From Myxococcales bacterium (GTDB taxonomy: Bacteria > Myxococcota_A > Polyangia > Polyangiales > Polyangiaceae): 55,094 bases of DNA. The stretch's first letter is position 1; the number at the start of each line of letters is the position of its first letter. The notes below the pieces were generated by a model. That model saw only the letters and a list, made by a program, of their open reading frames with translations. It was not told where the DNA came from and did not search any database. The stretch is taken from assembly GCA_004193285.1 (NCBI GenBank), contig SECP01000059.1, forward strand, positions 1 through 55,094, in the 5' to 3' direction. Below, in pieces: positions 25,857-34,179 of this stretch. Both the position numbers and the translations under genes were made by a program.

Positions 25857-27407
25857 ATGCGCAACCCGCTCAACCTCCGTAACCGGCCCCTGGATACGAC
25901 CTACGTCGCGACGTACGTCGTCAATCCGTTCGCGAACGAGAACCCCTTCCGCCGTCGCGTTCGCCGCGAGAGCGCAGAGCTACCTACGTTTGCCGACGCC
26001 CGCGCCCGGCTGCTCCCGGTCCCCCACTGGCCGGGTCACGAGCCTGCCATCGAGTGTTACTGGCGCTGCTGGGAGATCGCCTTTCAGAATTTTCGGCGCG
26101 CGACGGACGAAAATGGCTTCGTCTCGGACTTCTCGTCCACGATGTTCAACGACTGCTTGTACATGTGGGACTCGGTGTTCATCACCCTGTTCGGGCGGTA
26201 CGGGGACCGCGCCTTCAAGTTCCAGCACACGCTGGACAACTTCTACTGCAAGCAGCACCCGGACGGCGGCATCTGCCGGCAGTTTCGCGAAGGCAACGGC
26301 ACCGAATGTTACAGTCGGTTCGACCCTGCCGGCAGCGGCCCGAACGTGCTGGGTCTGAGCGAGTACGAGTACTTCTTGCAGTTTGGTGATCGCGAGCGCG
26401 TGAGCGCGGTCTTCCCCGCGCTGGTGGCGTACGGCCTGTGGAATCGGAAATACCGCACCTGGCCGAACGGCAGCTACTGGGGCACGGGTCTCTCGAGCGG
26501 CATGGACAACCAGCCGCGCATCCCCGCGCGCTCGCACACGCAGCTGGACCACGCGCACCGCACCTGGGTAGACGCGACCGTGCAGACAGTGCTCGCCAAC
26601 CGCATCGTGCTCGCGTTCGCGGACGTGCTGGGGCGGCGAGACGAGGTGCAAGACTTCGAAGAGGAGAACGCGCAGCTCGTCCCGTGGATCAACGAGCAGC
26701 TGTGGGACGACAGCACCGCGTTCTTCCACGACCTGCGCCGGGATCAGACGCGCCTCACGGACGTGAAGACCATCGGCGCCTACTGGGCCCTGTTGGCAGA
26801 CGTGGTGCCCGCGGAGCGCCTCGCGCGGTTCGTATCGCACCTGGATCTCGAGAGTGAGTTCAAGCGAATGCACCAAATCCCGAGCTTGTCCGCGGACACG
26901 CCGGGCTACGACGGCGACGGCGGGCTCTGGCTCGGCGGCGTCTGGGCTCCGACGAACTACATGGTCTTGCGCGGCCTCTCCGAGCGCGGCTTCGAGGACT
27001 TGGCGCAGCAGATCGCGGAGAACCACTACTTCAACGTGATCGAGTCGTTCGAGAAGACCCAAGCGGTGTGGGAGCACCACGCGCCGGACAAACCGAGCGA
27101 AGGGCGCGGCCGCAACAACTTCGTCGGTTGGACGGGCCTCACGCCGATCGCGGTGCTCTTCGAGTACCTATTCGGCCTCCGTTACGATTCACGCAAGCGC
27201 CGGCTCGTCTGGAAGATCCACCGCACGGACGAGCTGGGCGTGAGCCGCTACCCGTTCGGCGCAGACGGCTCGGTCGACCTGCGCGTGGAAGCGCGCGCCG
27301 ACAAGTCCACCAAGCCAACCGTCACCATCTCGTCCAATCAACCGTTGGAGGTCGAGGTGGTGTGGGCAGGCGGGTCGGAGGTGCTGCGCGTGGGTCCCGT
27401 CTTGTGA
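25857..27407 (+). CDS. GH63/MGH1-like glycoside hydrolase
   Basis: This 516-residue protein starts at ATG 25857; a GTG at 25773 would add 28 codons of unconvincing sequence. It has no signal peptide. It has the alternating helical pattern of an (alpha/alpha)6-barrel. It carries Y-M-W-D-S-V-F (102-108), N-Q-P-R-I-P-A-R-S and G-G-V-W-A-P-T-N-Y, which are typical of trehalase, GH63 and glucosyl/mannosylglycerate hydrolases. A small beta domain ends the chain. Substrates may be trehalose-like or glycerate-type compatible solutes, or alpha-glucans; the sequence alone does not decide. It stands alone between the exporter operon (divergent) and the repeat region. Confidence 0.8.
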   Translation: MRNPLNLRNRPLDTTYVATYVVNPFANENPFRRRVRRESAELPTFADARARLLPVPHWPGHEPAIECYWRCWEIAFQNFRRATDENGFVSDFSSTMFNDCLYMWDSVFITLFGRYGDRAFKFQHTLDNFYCKQHPDGGICRQFREGNGTECYSRFDPAGSGPNVLGLSEYEYFLQFGDRERVSAVFPALVAYGLWNRKYRTWPNGSYWGTGLSSGMDNQPRIPARSHTQLDHAHRTWVDATVQTVLANRIVLAFADVLGRRDEVQDFEEENAQLVPWINEQLWDDSTAFFHDLRRDQTRLTDVKTIGAYWALLADVVPAERLARFVSHLDLESEFKRMHQIPSLSADTPGYDGDGGLWLGGVWAPTNYMVLRGLSERGFEDLAQQIAENHYFNVIESFEKTQAVWEHHAPDKPSEGRGRNNFVGWTGLTPIAVLFEYLFGLRYDSRKRRLVWKIHRTDELGVSRYPFGADGSVDLRVEARADKSTKPTVTISSNQPLEVEVVWAGGSEVLRVGPVL

Positions 27408-27515
27408 GAGCACGGCACCCGTCGACTCGTTGCGCTGCGAAGGTCGAACGGAGCGAGCGCTGCCTCGCTCTCGCGAGTCTCTGCTCGCCGGCGACGGAGC
27501 CGGTGATCGCGCCTC

Positions 27516-27697
27516 GGCCCAACGTGCGGATTCGTACTAAATTTGCCCAATGATTTCGCGGTGCACGTCGGGCAAACGGCGAATGTACCGAATCACCACG
27601 CGCACGGTCGATGTGCGGCTCGGTACATTGCGTTTCGAAGACCAAGGGGCGTCGAAATCACTCAGGAATTTTAGTACGGAACCACACGTCGGCGAGC
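27516..27697. repeat. Imperfect palindromic element, MITE/REP-like, copy 1
   Basis: Read outward from the centre, both arms contain CGGTACATT. Further out both contain CGAAATCA followed by a variant of AATTTAGTACG and then CCxCACGT. The left arm is 27516-27591 and the right arm 27627-27697. The centre has a short stem CGCAC...GTGCG inside the perfect AATGTACCGA/TCGGTACATT pair. An extra TTTCGA/TCGAAA inverted pair sits in the right arm. There is no transposase gene. It resembles a non-autonomous element or structured intergenic repeat. Confidence 0.7.
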
Positions 27698-27810
27698 GGT
27701 GAGGAAACGGGGGGCTCGGCTGCCTGGGAAGGTTTGCGCGTCATACGTCCGAGCTCGCGAGACAGAGTGAACAGTGCGATGGCCGCGATCTCGCTCGCGC
27801 GCGTCGGCGC

Positions 27811-27954
27811 GCCAAACGATGGTGTACCGAATGACCACGCGCACGATCGATGTGCGGCTCGGTACATTGCGTTTCGAAGACCAAGGGGCGTCGAAATCAC
27901 TCAGGAATTTTAGTACGGAACCACACGTCGGCGAGCGGCGAGGAAACGGGGGCC
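27811..27954. repeat. Second copy of the palindromic element, left arm decayed
   Basis: Bases 27823-27954 repeat 27584-27715 almost exactly (offset 239 nt). Differences include C to G at 27594/27833, G to A at 27607/27846 and T to C at 27700/27939. Upstream of 27811 the similarity to the left arm of copy 1 fades, so this copy keeps the right arm and centre only. The direct repeat of about 140 bp is the recent event; the palindrome is older. Confidence 0.85.
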
Positions 27955-27985
27955 GGCTGCCGCGGAACGTGGCGGGTCACTCGTT

Positions 27986-28108
27986 GATGGTGGCGGCCGC
28001 GATGCTCGTTTGGAGCGACGAGGCGGCCGCGATGCTCGTTGTGGTGGCGACGAGGCGGCCGCGGTTGCTCGTTTGGTAGCGACAGGGCGGCCGCGAGGCG
28101 TTGGTGAC
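27986..28108. repeat. Tandem repeat, about four units of 30-32 nt
   Basis: GCGGCCGC octamers recur at 27993, 28023, 28055 and 28087, that is with spacing 30, 32 and 32. They are followed by variants of GATGCTCGTT and GGTGGCGACGA. The array ends 2 nt before the stop codon of the gene at 28111. It is a minisatellite-type array and not a CRISPR, because there are no unique spacers. Confidence 0.8.
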
Positions 28109-28110
28109 GC

Positions 28111-29247
28111 TTAGGTCGCGGCGGCTTCCGGCGCGCGCGCGGGAACCGGGATGCGGATCCGGCCCTGGTTCTGCATCGCGAGGAGGCTGACGGCTTTCTC
28201 GAAGTAGCCTCGCAAGAAGGGGACCTCGTGCGGGGGGTTCGTGATGAGCCCGGCCTCCGAGACGACCTTGGTCAGGGCCGCGATCTGAAGGGCCGTCGCT
28301 TCACCTTCGCGAGCGAGAGCGCTGAGAGCGGCGTCTTTGAGGGATACCAGGAGGCGCGCGCGGCGCTCCGGCGTGAAATAGCGGTCGGTCGCGGAGGCGA
28401 TCTCTTCGCTCATCGCGTCGCGGAGGGCCTCCGCGGGCGGCTCTTGCGCCGGGTCGTGGCCCTTTTCCGAGAGGTTCTTGCCGATGAACGAGAACAGCTC
28501 GTCGACCGCGCTCTTCTCCGGGAACCAACCCGCGAGCTCGGCCACGTTGTGGAGCTGCGCGGAGGCCTTCACCATGTCCGCCGCGTCTTCCAGCGAGAGC
28601 TCGAGCCCTTCGCCGTCGAACGGGTGGGTAACGGGCTCCGCGGGCACCGGCTCCAGGAGGTCCTTGGCGCGCGAGAAGCCGAGCGGCTCCGGCACGTTGC
28701 TCTGCGCGTGGCGACCGCGCGCGTCCGCGATGCGCCGACGCGCCCAATCCACCGGGACCGACACCGCTTTGTAGCGAGCGCCCGGCAGCGCCTTGGCGAG
28801 CGCGTCCTTGAGTTGCGACTGGCTGAGCTCGCCCACGTCTACCCGGTGAATGCCGAGCTCGTCGTTGAGGTACACGAAGGCGACTTTGCCGCGCGAGGTG
28901 AGGCTGCGGGTGGCGATGGCGAGGAGCACGTTACCGACGCTGTCCGGCGCGAGCAGGAAGGCTTCGGTTTGCTCCGGCGCCTTGTCTCCGCTCACCGCGC
29001 TGACTCGCGCGGGCTCCGGCACCGCGACCCCACGCGCCTTGAGGACGTTCAGACCACGCCGAGCCGCCTTGCGCGCCGCGCCTTCCGCACGGTCGGCGGC
29101 TTCCGCCACCGCGGCCGCGTTGCCGGCTTTGACCCACGCCTCGACGAGCTCCGGCGCCTTCGCACCGGCCTGACTGAGGCTGGCGATGGCGTCTGCGGCA
29201 GAAGAAGCGAGGAGCTTGGCGTCGAACGAGGAGGCGGATGCGGTCAT
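28111..29247 (-). CDS. Hypothetical protein, 378 residues
   Basis: The family is not recognised. It has no signal peptide or transmembrane segment. The N-terminal 75 residues are Ala-rich and helical (A-A-A-V-A-E-A-A-D-R-A-E-G-A-A-R-K-A). The middle has a mixed alpha/beta part with G-K-V-A-F-V-Y-L-N-D-E-L-G-I-H. The C-terminal half is helical (R-A-R-L-L-V-S-L-K-D-A-A-L-S-A-L-A). Third-position GC is normal for the window, so it is a real resident gene. It follows ridA by 37 nt on the minus strand and is the last gene of the dnaX-recR-ridA run, suggesting co-transcription. Its 3' end abuts the tandem repeat. Confidence 0.8.
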   Translation of the reverse strand: MTASASSFDAKLLASSAADAIASLSQAGAKAPELVEAWVKAGNAAAVAEAADRAEGAARKAARRGLNVLKARGVAVPEPARVSAVSGDKAPEQTEAFLLAPDSVGNVLLAIATRSLTSRGKVAFVYLNDELGIHRVDVGELSQSQLKDALAKALPGARYKAVSVPVDWARRRIADARGRHAQSNVPEPLGFSRAKDLLEPVPAEPVTHPFDGEGLELSLEDAADMVKASAQLHNVAELAGWFPEKSAVDELFSFIGKNLSEKGHDPAQEPPAEALRDAMSEEIASATDRYFTPERRARLLVSLKDAALSALAREGEATALQIAALTKVVSEAGLITNPPHEVPFLRGYFEKAVSLLAMQNQGRIRIPVPARAPEAAAT

Positions 29248-29284
29248 GGTCGATTCCTGGAAGGTGGGCGCCTGCGGACCCCGG

Positions 29285-29674
29285 TCACGGCAGGCGGGCG
29301 ATGGCTTCTAGCTCGACTTTGGCGCCGCGCGGTAGCGTGGAGACGCCCACGGTCGCTCGCGCCGGCGGTTCAGTGGGGAAGGCGCGCACATAGATGGCGT
29401 TCATGGCCGCAAAATCGTCGAAATTTGCCAGGTAGACGGTGGTCTTGACCACGTCTGAAAAGGTCGCCCCCGCGGCCGCGAGGACGGCTTTCAAGTTGGC
29501 GAGGACCTGCTCCGTCTCCGCCTCGATACCCCCAGTGACCATTTGCCCGGTCTTGGGATCGAGGCCGATTTGCCCGGAGCAAAACAGGAGGTCTCCGGAG
29601 GCGATGGCCTGCGAGTACGCGGCGACCGGAGCCGGCGCGTTGGGGGAGGTGATGACGCTGCGCTTGACCGACAT
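29285..29674 (-). CDS. ridA: RidA-family 2-imino/enamine deaminase
   Basis: This 129-residue protein has the standard RidA/YjgF length and ends in the signature P-P-A-R-A-T-V-G-V...L-P-R-G-A-K-V-E-L-E-A-I-A. Arg106 is the residue that binds the substrate carboxylate. The G-D-L-L-F-C-S-G-Q-I-G-L-D-P strand is also typical. It acts as a trimer that hydrolyses reactive imines and enamines made by PLP enzymes such as threonine dehydratase. It lies 33 nt downstream of recR on the same strand. Confidence 0.95.
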   Translation of the reverse strand: MSVKRSVITSPNAPAPVAAYSQAIASGDLLFCSGQIGLDPKTGQMVTGGIEAETEQVLANLKAVLAAAGATFSDVVKTTVYLANFDDFAAMNAIYVRAFPTEPPARATVGVSTLPRGAKVELEAIARLP

Positions 29675-29707
29675 GGGCCGGGATGGTCCCGGAAAACGAG
29701 CGCGGAA

Positions 29708-30325
29708 TCAACGAGAGTCGAGCGCGCGCCGGCCCTCGATGGCGCGGCCGAGCGTGATTTGATCGGCGAACTCGAGATCACCGCCGTGGGGCACCCCGCT
29801 CGCGATGCGGCTGACGGCTACCCCGCGGGTCGTGAGCTCGCGCGCGAGCAGGAGCGCGGTCGCTTCGCCGTCGACCGAGGGGGGCGTCGCGACGATGACC
29901 TCGCGCACGCCGTCTGCTTGAAGCCGCGTGAAGAGCTGCTCGAGCGGCAGCTCGTCTGGACCGATGCCGTCCAGCGGGGAGAGCAAGCGGCCGAGCACGA
30001 AGTAGCGGCCGCGCATGGCCCCGCTGCGCTCGATGGCGAGGAGGTCTTGCACCTTGGCCACGATGCACAGAAGCGAGGTGTCACGGCGCGAGTCCCGGCA
30101 AACGCCGCACAGGGCGTGACCTCGCTCGTCCACCTCCGCGATGTTGCCGCATTGAGCGCAGCTCTTCACGCGCTCTCCCAGATGAGCCAGTGCCTCGCCC
30201 AGCGCCCGCGCCGTACCGGACCTCTCCGATACCAGGTGGAGCGCGAACCTTTGGGCGGTCTTCTCGCCGACGCCGGGCAGGCGCGCGAGCAGCTCGATCA
30301 AGTGGATGAGCGGATCCGGCAACAT
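29708..30325 (-). CDS. recR: Recombination protein RecR
   Basis: This 205-residue protein has the expected size. The N-terminal helix-hairpin-helix has L-A-R-L-P-G-V-G-E-K-T-A-Q-R. The C4 zinc finger is formed by C56, C59, C73 and C76. The Toprim domain has the C-I-V-A-K-V-Q-D start, and a C-terminal G-G-D-L-E-F-A-D tail follows. With RecO/RecF it loads RecA onto SSB-coated gaps. Its ATG lies one nucleotide after the dnaX stop (TGA-C-ATG), so it is translationally coupled. The usual ybaB/ebfC gene between dnaX and recR is absent. Confidence 0.97.
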   Translation of the reverse strand: MLPDPLIHLIELLARLPGVGEKTAQRFALHLVSERSGTARALGEALAHLGERVKSCAQCGNIAEVDERGHALCGVCRDSRRDTSLLCIVAKVQDLLAIERSGAMRGRYFVLGRLLSPLDGIGPDELPLEQLFTRLQADGVREVIVATPPSVDGEATALLLARELTTRGVAVSRIASGVPHGGDLEFADQITLGRAIEGRRALDSR

Positions 30326-30326
30326 G

Positions 30327-32168
30327 TCAGGCGACGACTCCTAGCTTGAGCTCTTTCAGCTTGGCGCCCAAGATTTCCACGGCCTCCGTGATGCGCTCGT
30401 GCTTTTGGGCAGCAGCGTAAGCGGCCCGGGTGCGCTCGGCGCGCTCCTGGCTGTCGGCCGCGGCGAGTGACTTTCGCCCGACGGCGCGGCTGCACTCGAA
30501 CTCGAAGCTGACCGCGCACGGCTTGCCGAAGTGCTTCTCCAGCGCGCGAGCCAGCATGCCGATGCTGTCCTTGTCGCTGACGACGAGCATCGAATCGGGC
30601 GGCCAACCAATCACGACGCTCTCCGGCGTGAAGCTCAGCGGGATGGCGTGACCGAGCATGGCGGCAAGGTCCGGCCGCTCCGCCTCGAGGATGGCCAGCA
30701 CCTGCAAATAGAGCTGATCCAGCTCCTCCGTGCTTTGAGCGGGGCGCTCCGGCTCGGGTGGAGGTGGCGCCGCGCGCGGGCGTTCGCGTTCGCGTTCGCG
30801 CGGCCCTGGGTGAGGCGCGACTGGAGGCTCTCCGCCGCGGTCGTCGCTTTGCCCCTTGCTGCTGGGCGCGGGGCTGCCCGGCTCGCGCGAACGCCCGGCG
30901 TAGCCGCGCTGCTCGGCGGCGGGGCTGTCGTGCGGCGGGCGCTGTTGTGGAGGACGCTGCGGCGGCGGTTGCGGCGACGGCCCTCCTCCGCCGAGGCGAC
31001 GCTCCAGCGCGGCGAGGCGCGCGACGAAGTCGTCGATGGGTAGGAGCTGGGGGCGGCGCGCCATGCGCACGAGGAGCATCTCCAGCGCCATCCGCGGACG
31101 CTCGTTCTTGACGACCTCGTCGAAACCTTGAGAAAACCCGTGGTAGACGCGGCTCAGGTCGTCCGCCTCCGCGTTCTGAGCGAGCTGCTTCACGTCCCGC
31201 GCTTCTTCGTCCGGCAGGTCCAGCAAGGCCTCCGGCTCTTTGACGACTTTGGCCACGACCAGGTTGCGGAGTAGCGACAGCAGGTCCCGCGCGACGTGGG
31301 AGATGTCGTAACCCTGGTTGGCAAGCTCGGCGACGATCGACAACGACCGGGCGGCGTCCCCTCCGAGGAGCGCGCTCGACAGCTCGTAGAGGACGCTGTG
31401 ACTGGCCACGCCCAGTACCCGCGCGACCTCCGTACCCACGAGCTTGTCTCCGCCCCAAGCGATCACTTGGTCCAGGATGCTCATCGCGTCGCGCATGCTG
31501 CCGGCGGCTTCGCGAGCGACGATGGCGACCGCGGCGTCGTCCGCCTCGATGTTTTCGGCGGTCAGCACCTGGCGCAGGCGCGCGGCGATGGTCTGCGTGG
31601 CGATCAGCTTGAAATCGAAGCGCTGCACGCGGCTCAAGATCGTGACCGGGACCTTGTGCACCTCCGTCGTCGCGAAGATGAACTTCACGTGCGCGGGCGG
31701 CTCCTCCAGCGTCTTCAAGAACGCGTTCCACGCGTTTTGAGACAGCATGTGGACCTCGTCCACGATGAAGATCTTGTAGCGATCGCGCGCGGGGCGGTAC
31801 GGCAGCGAGTCCTGCAGCTTCCGCACCTCGTCCACGCCGTTGTAGCTGGCGCCGTCTATCTCCCGCACGTCCATGTCCGTGCCTTGGGCGATCTCCAGGC
31901 AGGTGGGGCAGGCGAGGCAGGGGGTGATGGTCGGGCCGTAGGCGGCGCCGTGCTTCGGGTCGTCTGCCGGGCCCACGCAGTTGAGGGCCTTGGCCAGGAT
32001 GCGCGCGCTGGTGGTCTTGCCCACGCCGCGGACGCCGGTGAACAAGAAGGCGTGGGCGACGCGGTTACTGGCGATGGCGTTTGCCAGCGTCTTCGAAACG
32101 TGGTCCTGGCCTACGAGGTCTTCGAAGCGCTGTGGACGCCACTTGCGCGCCAGGACGAGGTAACTCAT
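30327..32168 (-). CDS. dnaX: DNA polymerase III subunits gamma/tau
   Basis: This 613-residue protein is the clamp-loader ATPase. Walker A is G-V-R-G-V-G-K-T (45-52). The zinc module uses C64, C84, C87 and C90. Walker B/DExx is D-E-V-H (137-140), and the sensor/arginine-finger segment is S-R-V-Q-R-F (179-184), where S-R-C is more usual. A Pro/Gln-rich linker near 390-420 separates the clamp-loader core from the tau-specific C-terminal domain that contacts the polymerase and DnaB. No A/T-run slippery site was found, so a separate gamma product by frameshifting is not evident. It is divergent from the lipoprotein gene at 32252. Confidence 0.97.
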   Translation of the reverse strand: MSYLVLARKWRPQRFEDLVGQDHVSKTLANAIASNRVAHAFLFTGVRGVGKTTSARILAKALNCVGPADDPKHGAAYGPTITPCLACPTCLEIAQGTDMDVREIDGASYNGVDEVRKLQDSLPYRPARDRYKIFIVDEVHMLSQNAWNAFLKTLEEPPAHVKFIFATTEVHKVPVTILSRVQRFDFKLIATQTIAARLRQVLTAENIEADDAAVAIVAREAAGSMRDAMSILDQVIAWGGDKLVGTEVARVLGVASHSVLYELSSALLGGDAARSLSIVAELANQGYDISHVARDLLSLLRNLVVAKVVKEPEALLDLPDEEARDVKQLAQNAEADDLSRVYHGFSQGFDEVVKNERPRMALEMLLVRMARRPQLLPIDDFVARLAALERRLGGGGPSPQPPPQRPPQQRPPHDSPAAEQRGYAGRSREPGSPAPSSKGQSDDRGGEPPVAPHPGPRERERERPRAAPPPPEPERPAQSTEELDQLYLQVLAILEAERPDLAAMLGHAIPLSFTPESVVIGWPPDSMLVVSDKDSIGMLARALEKHFGKPCAVSFEFECSRAVGRKSLAAADSQERAERTRAAYAAAQKHERITEAVEILGAKLKELKLGVVA

Positions 32169-32251
32169 TGCGGGGGAGGAGAGGACTTAGCAGAAACCGG
32201 ATCGCGCAGGTAGGGCGAGCGGCCGCGTGGAATGTGGCGTATGTTTTCGTC

Positions 32252-32656
32252 GTGCTGCGCTGGCTACTTTTGTCCGCATTTGTGCTGCCTCTCGCCGCCT
32301 GCCACGGCGCGCCGCCGCGGGCTGCCCGCGCGGAGCCAACCGGCGCCGCTGCGCCTGCGCCTGCGCCTGCGCCGGAGCCGGCGAGCGCCAGCGCGTGTCG
32401 CGCCGAGCCTTCGACCGTGTATGGCCAAGAGCCGGTGACGTTTCGCATCGAGGCCGCGCGCGCAGCGCAGCTCGAGGTCACGCTCGTGGACGAGCTTGGC
32501 CGACCTCTCGCGAAATCTACCGTAGCGGTGCCCGGCACGTTTCAGCCCCCATCCGTGCCTAGCGGGGATTTCACGCTGCGGGCCGGGCCAGGCGCGGTTG
32601 CCTGTGCGGTGACCGTGAATCGCGAGCTTTCGCGTGCTAGCCAAGCACCGCGCTGA
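32252..32656 (+). CDS. Small lipoprotein
   Basis: This 134-residue protein starts at GTG 32252, which gives a clean signal peptide (L-R-W-L-L-L-S-A-F-V-L-P) and lipobox P-L-A-A-C. An Ala/Pro linker with A-P-A-P-A-P-A-P follows. A compact beta-rich domain (V-T-F-R-I-E-A-A...L-E-V-T-L-V-D-E-L-G-R-P) resembles an Ig-like or carboxypeptidase-regulatory fold. The TGA overlaps the kinase ATG by one base (TGATG), so it is coupled to the sensor kinase and might feed it an envelope signal; that link is inference. It is divergent from dnaX with 83 nt between starts. Confidence 0.75.
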   Translation: MLRWLLLSAFVLPLAACHGAPPRAARAEPTGAAAPAPAPAPEPASASACRAEPSTVYGQEPVTFRIEAARAAQLEVTLVDELGRPLAKSTVAVPGTFQPPSVPSGDFTLRAGPGAVACAVTVNRELSRASQAPR

Positions 32657-34179
32657 TGGCCCAGTACTTGTCCGGCCTGCTGACGGCCTGGGCGACCGCC
32701 CAGCTCGGGCTGTCGGTCTTTTTCATGTTCGCCTACTTCTTGGGGAGGCGAGAGCTCGAGTATTTCATCTTCAGCCTGCTCTGCCTGTCGCTTTCGGTGG
32801 GCAGCGCGGGCGTGGCTTACGAGTACTCGGACGGCGGCGTCGCGTCGCGGCTCCTCGGCACCAACATCACGCACGTGGGGATGATCTTCGCGGCGGCGTT
32901 CAACCTGCACTTCGCGCTGAGCATCGCCAAAGCGCTGCGCGATCCTCGGCGCGCGGTTTGGCTCTACGTCATCGCGGCCGCGTACTTGGTGCTGCTCGGC
33001 AGCGGGGCGTGGTGGACGGACGCCCCTCCGCACGTCCTGGACGCCTACCTGTTCGGGCAGCACGTCGTGCACCTGGCGCCTCAGGCGAGCTGGCTCGGGA
33101 AGACCTTCTACGTCGTCGCCTCGGTGGAGACGGCCGTCTCTGCCGCCGTGCTCGTCTCTGCGTACCGCGCGGGTCAGCGGGAGGTGGGCTCGGCGATCAT
33201 CGGCATCCTGTGCGTCTTGCCCGCCGTCGGCAATGACGGCGCGCTCGCTTTCGGCTTCATCGAAAACGCCATTTCGCTGCTGCCGCACGCCTTCCTCCTC
33301 TATGCATTCGGCGTCTCCGGCACGCTCCTGCTGCGCTACCGCGTGAGCAAAGACGAGCTGGAGAAGACCGCGCGCAGCCTGCAGGAAAAAACCGAGGAGC
33401 TGCGGCACTCGTACGCCGAGCTGCGGCTCGTTCAGAACGAGCTGGTCACGAAGAAGCAGCTGGCTGCCGTCGGCGAGCTGGCGGCGGCGATCGCCCACGA
33501 GGTGCGAAACCCTCTCGCGGTGATCGTCAACGCCGTGGCCGGCTTACGGCGCAGCGTGGTGCGCGACGAAGACCGCACGATGCTGCTCGGTATCGTGGAC
33601 GAGGAAGCGGCGCGCTTGAACCGCCTCGTGACGGACCTCTTGCGCTTCGCTCGGCCGGTGAGCGTCAAGCGCTCGCCGGTTTCGCTGCTGGAGCTGGCCC
33701 ACCGCTCGCGCTCCTCCGCCATGTTGGACGGCCACCAAATCGTGGTGCGCATGGACGACGATCCGGAGCTCACCACGGTTTGGGTCGACCCGAGCCTCTT
33801 TCGCCTCGTCTTCGACAACCTGGTCGAAAACGCCTGCCAAGCCATGAAAAGCGGCGGAACCGTGCAAATCCTCGTCCACCGCGGGCAGCTGCGGGGGGAC
33901 GCGGCCGTGCGCATCGAAATTGCGGACTCCGGGCAAGGCATGGAGCAGGGGGTGCGCGAGCGCGCGCTGGATCCGTTCTTCACCACTCGGCCCAGTGGTA
34001 CCGGGCTCGGCCTCCCCATCGTGCATCGCATCATCGAGGCGCACGGCGGAGAAATTCGCCTGGAGAGCGAGGAGGGGCACGGCACGACCGTCACCTTGCT
34101 GCTCCCGCTCGGGCCGCCGCCCGAAGAGCAGCAGAGCCCTGGCGTCCCCACCGTGCAGGTGCAAGAGGAGCGAGCGTGA
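32656..34179 (+). CDS. Orphan membrane sensor histidine kinase
   Basis: In this 507-residue protein the N-terminal 225 residues hold about seven hydrophobic segments with no large periplasmic domain. A coiled coil follows (E-K-T-E-E-L-R-H-S-Y-A-E-L-R). HisKA has phospho-acceptor His281 in I-A-H-E-V-R-N-P-L. HATPase_c has N392 in V-E-N-A-C-Q-A-M, then D-S-G-Q-G-M and S-G-T-G-L-G-L-P-I-V. It is of the NtrB/PAS-less type and senses within the membrane. No response regulator is adjacent. The stop overlaps the bioA GTG (GTGA at 34176-34179). Confidence 0.93.
   Translation: MAQYLSGLLTAWATAQLGLSVFFMFAYFLGRRELEYFIFSLLCLSLSVGSAGVAYEYSDGGVASRLLGTNITHVGMIFAAAFNLHFALSIAKALRDPRRAVWLYVIAAAYLVLLGSGAWWTDAPPHVLDAYLFGQHVVHLAPQASWLGKTFYVVASVETAVSAAVLVSAYRAGQREVGSAIIGILCVLPAVGNDGALAFGFIENAISLLPHAFLLYAFGVSGTLLLRYRVSKDELEKTARSLQEKTEELRHSYAELRLVQNELVTKKQLAAVGELAAAIAHEVRNPLAVIVNAVAGLRRSVVRDEDRTMLLGIVDEEAARLNRLVTDLLRFARPVSVKRSPVSLLELAHRSRSSAMLDGHQIVVRMDDDPELTTVWVDPSLFRLVFDNLVENACQAMKSGGTVQILVHRGQLRGDAAVRIEIADSGQGMEQGVRERALDPFFTTRPSGTGLGLPIVHRIIEAHGGEIRLESEEGHGTTVTLLLPLGPPPEEQQSPGVPTVQVQEERA

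Larger units (their letters stand above)
27408..28110. other. 703-nt intergenic region rich in repeats
   Basis: This is the longest stretch without a convincing gene. It holds an imperfect palindrome (27516-27697), a second partial copy of it (27811-27954) and a 32-nt tandem repeat (27986-28108). Local AT content is higher than elsewhere (for example 27530-27560 and 27655-27680). Open frames across it change frame between the two repeat copies and look non-coding. Confidence 0.8.

Noticed and set aside
27611..28079. Open frames across the intergenic repeats
   Set aside because: The two repeat copies fall in different frames of the candidate proteins, there is no ribosome site, and composition is unlike resident genes.
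27986..28108. Possible CRISPR array
   Set aside because: The units are contiguous and similar along their whole length, with no unique spacers and no cas genes nearby.
30327..31200. Programmed frameshift in dnaX
   Set aside because: No run of six or more A/T bases or other typical slippery heptamer was found in the relevant part of the gene.
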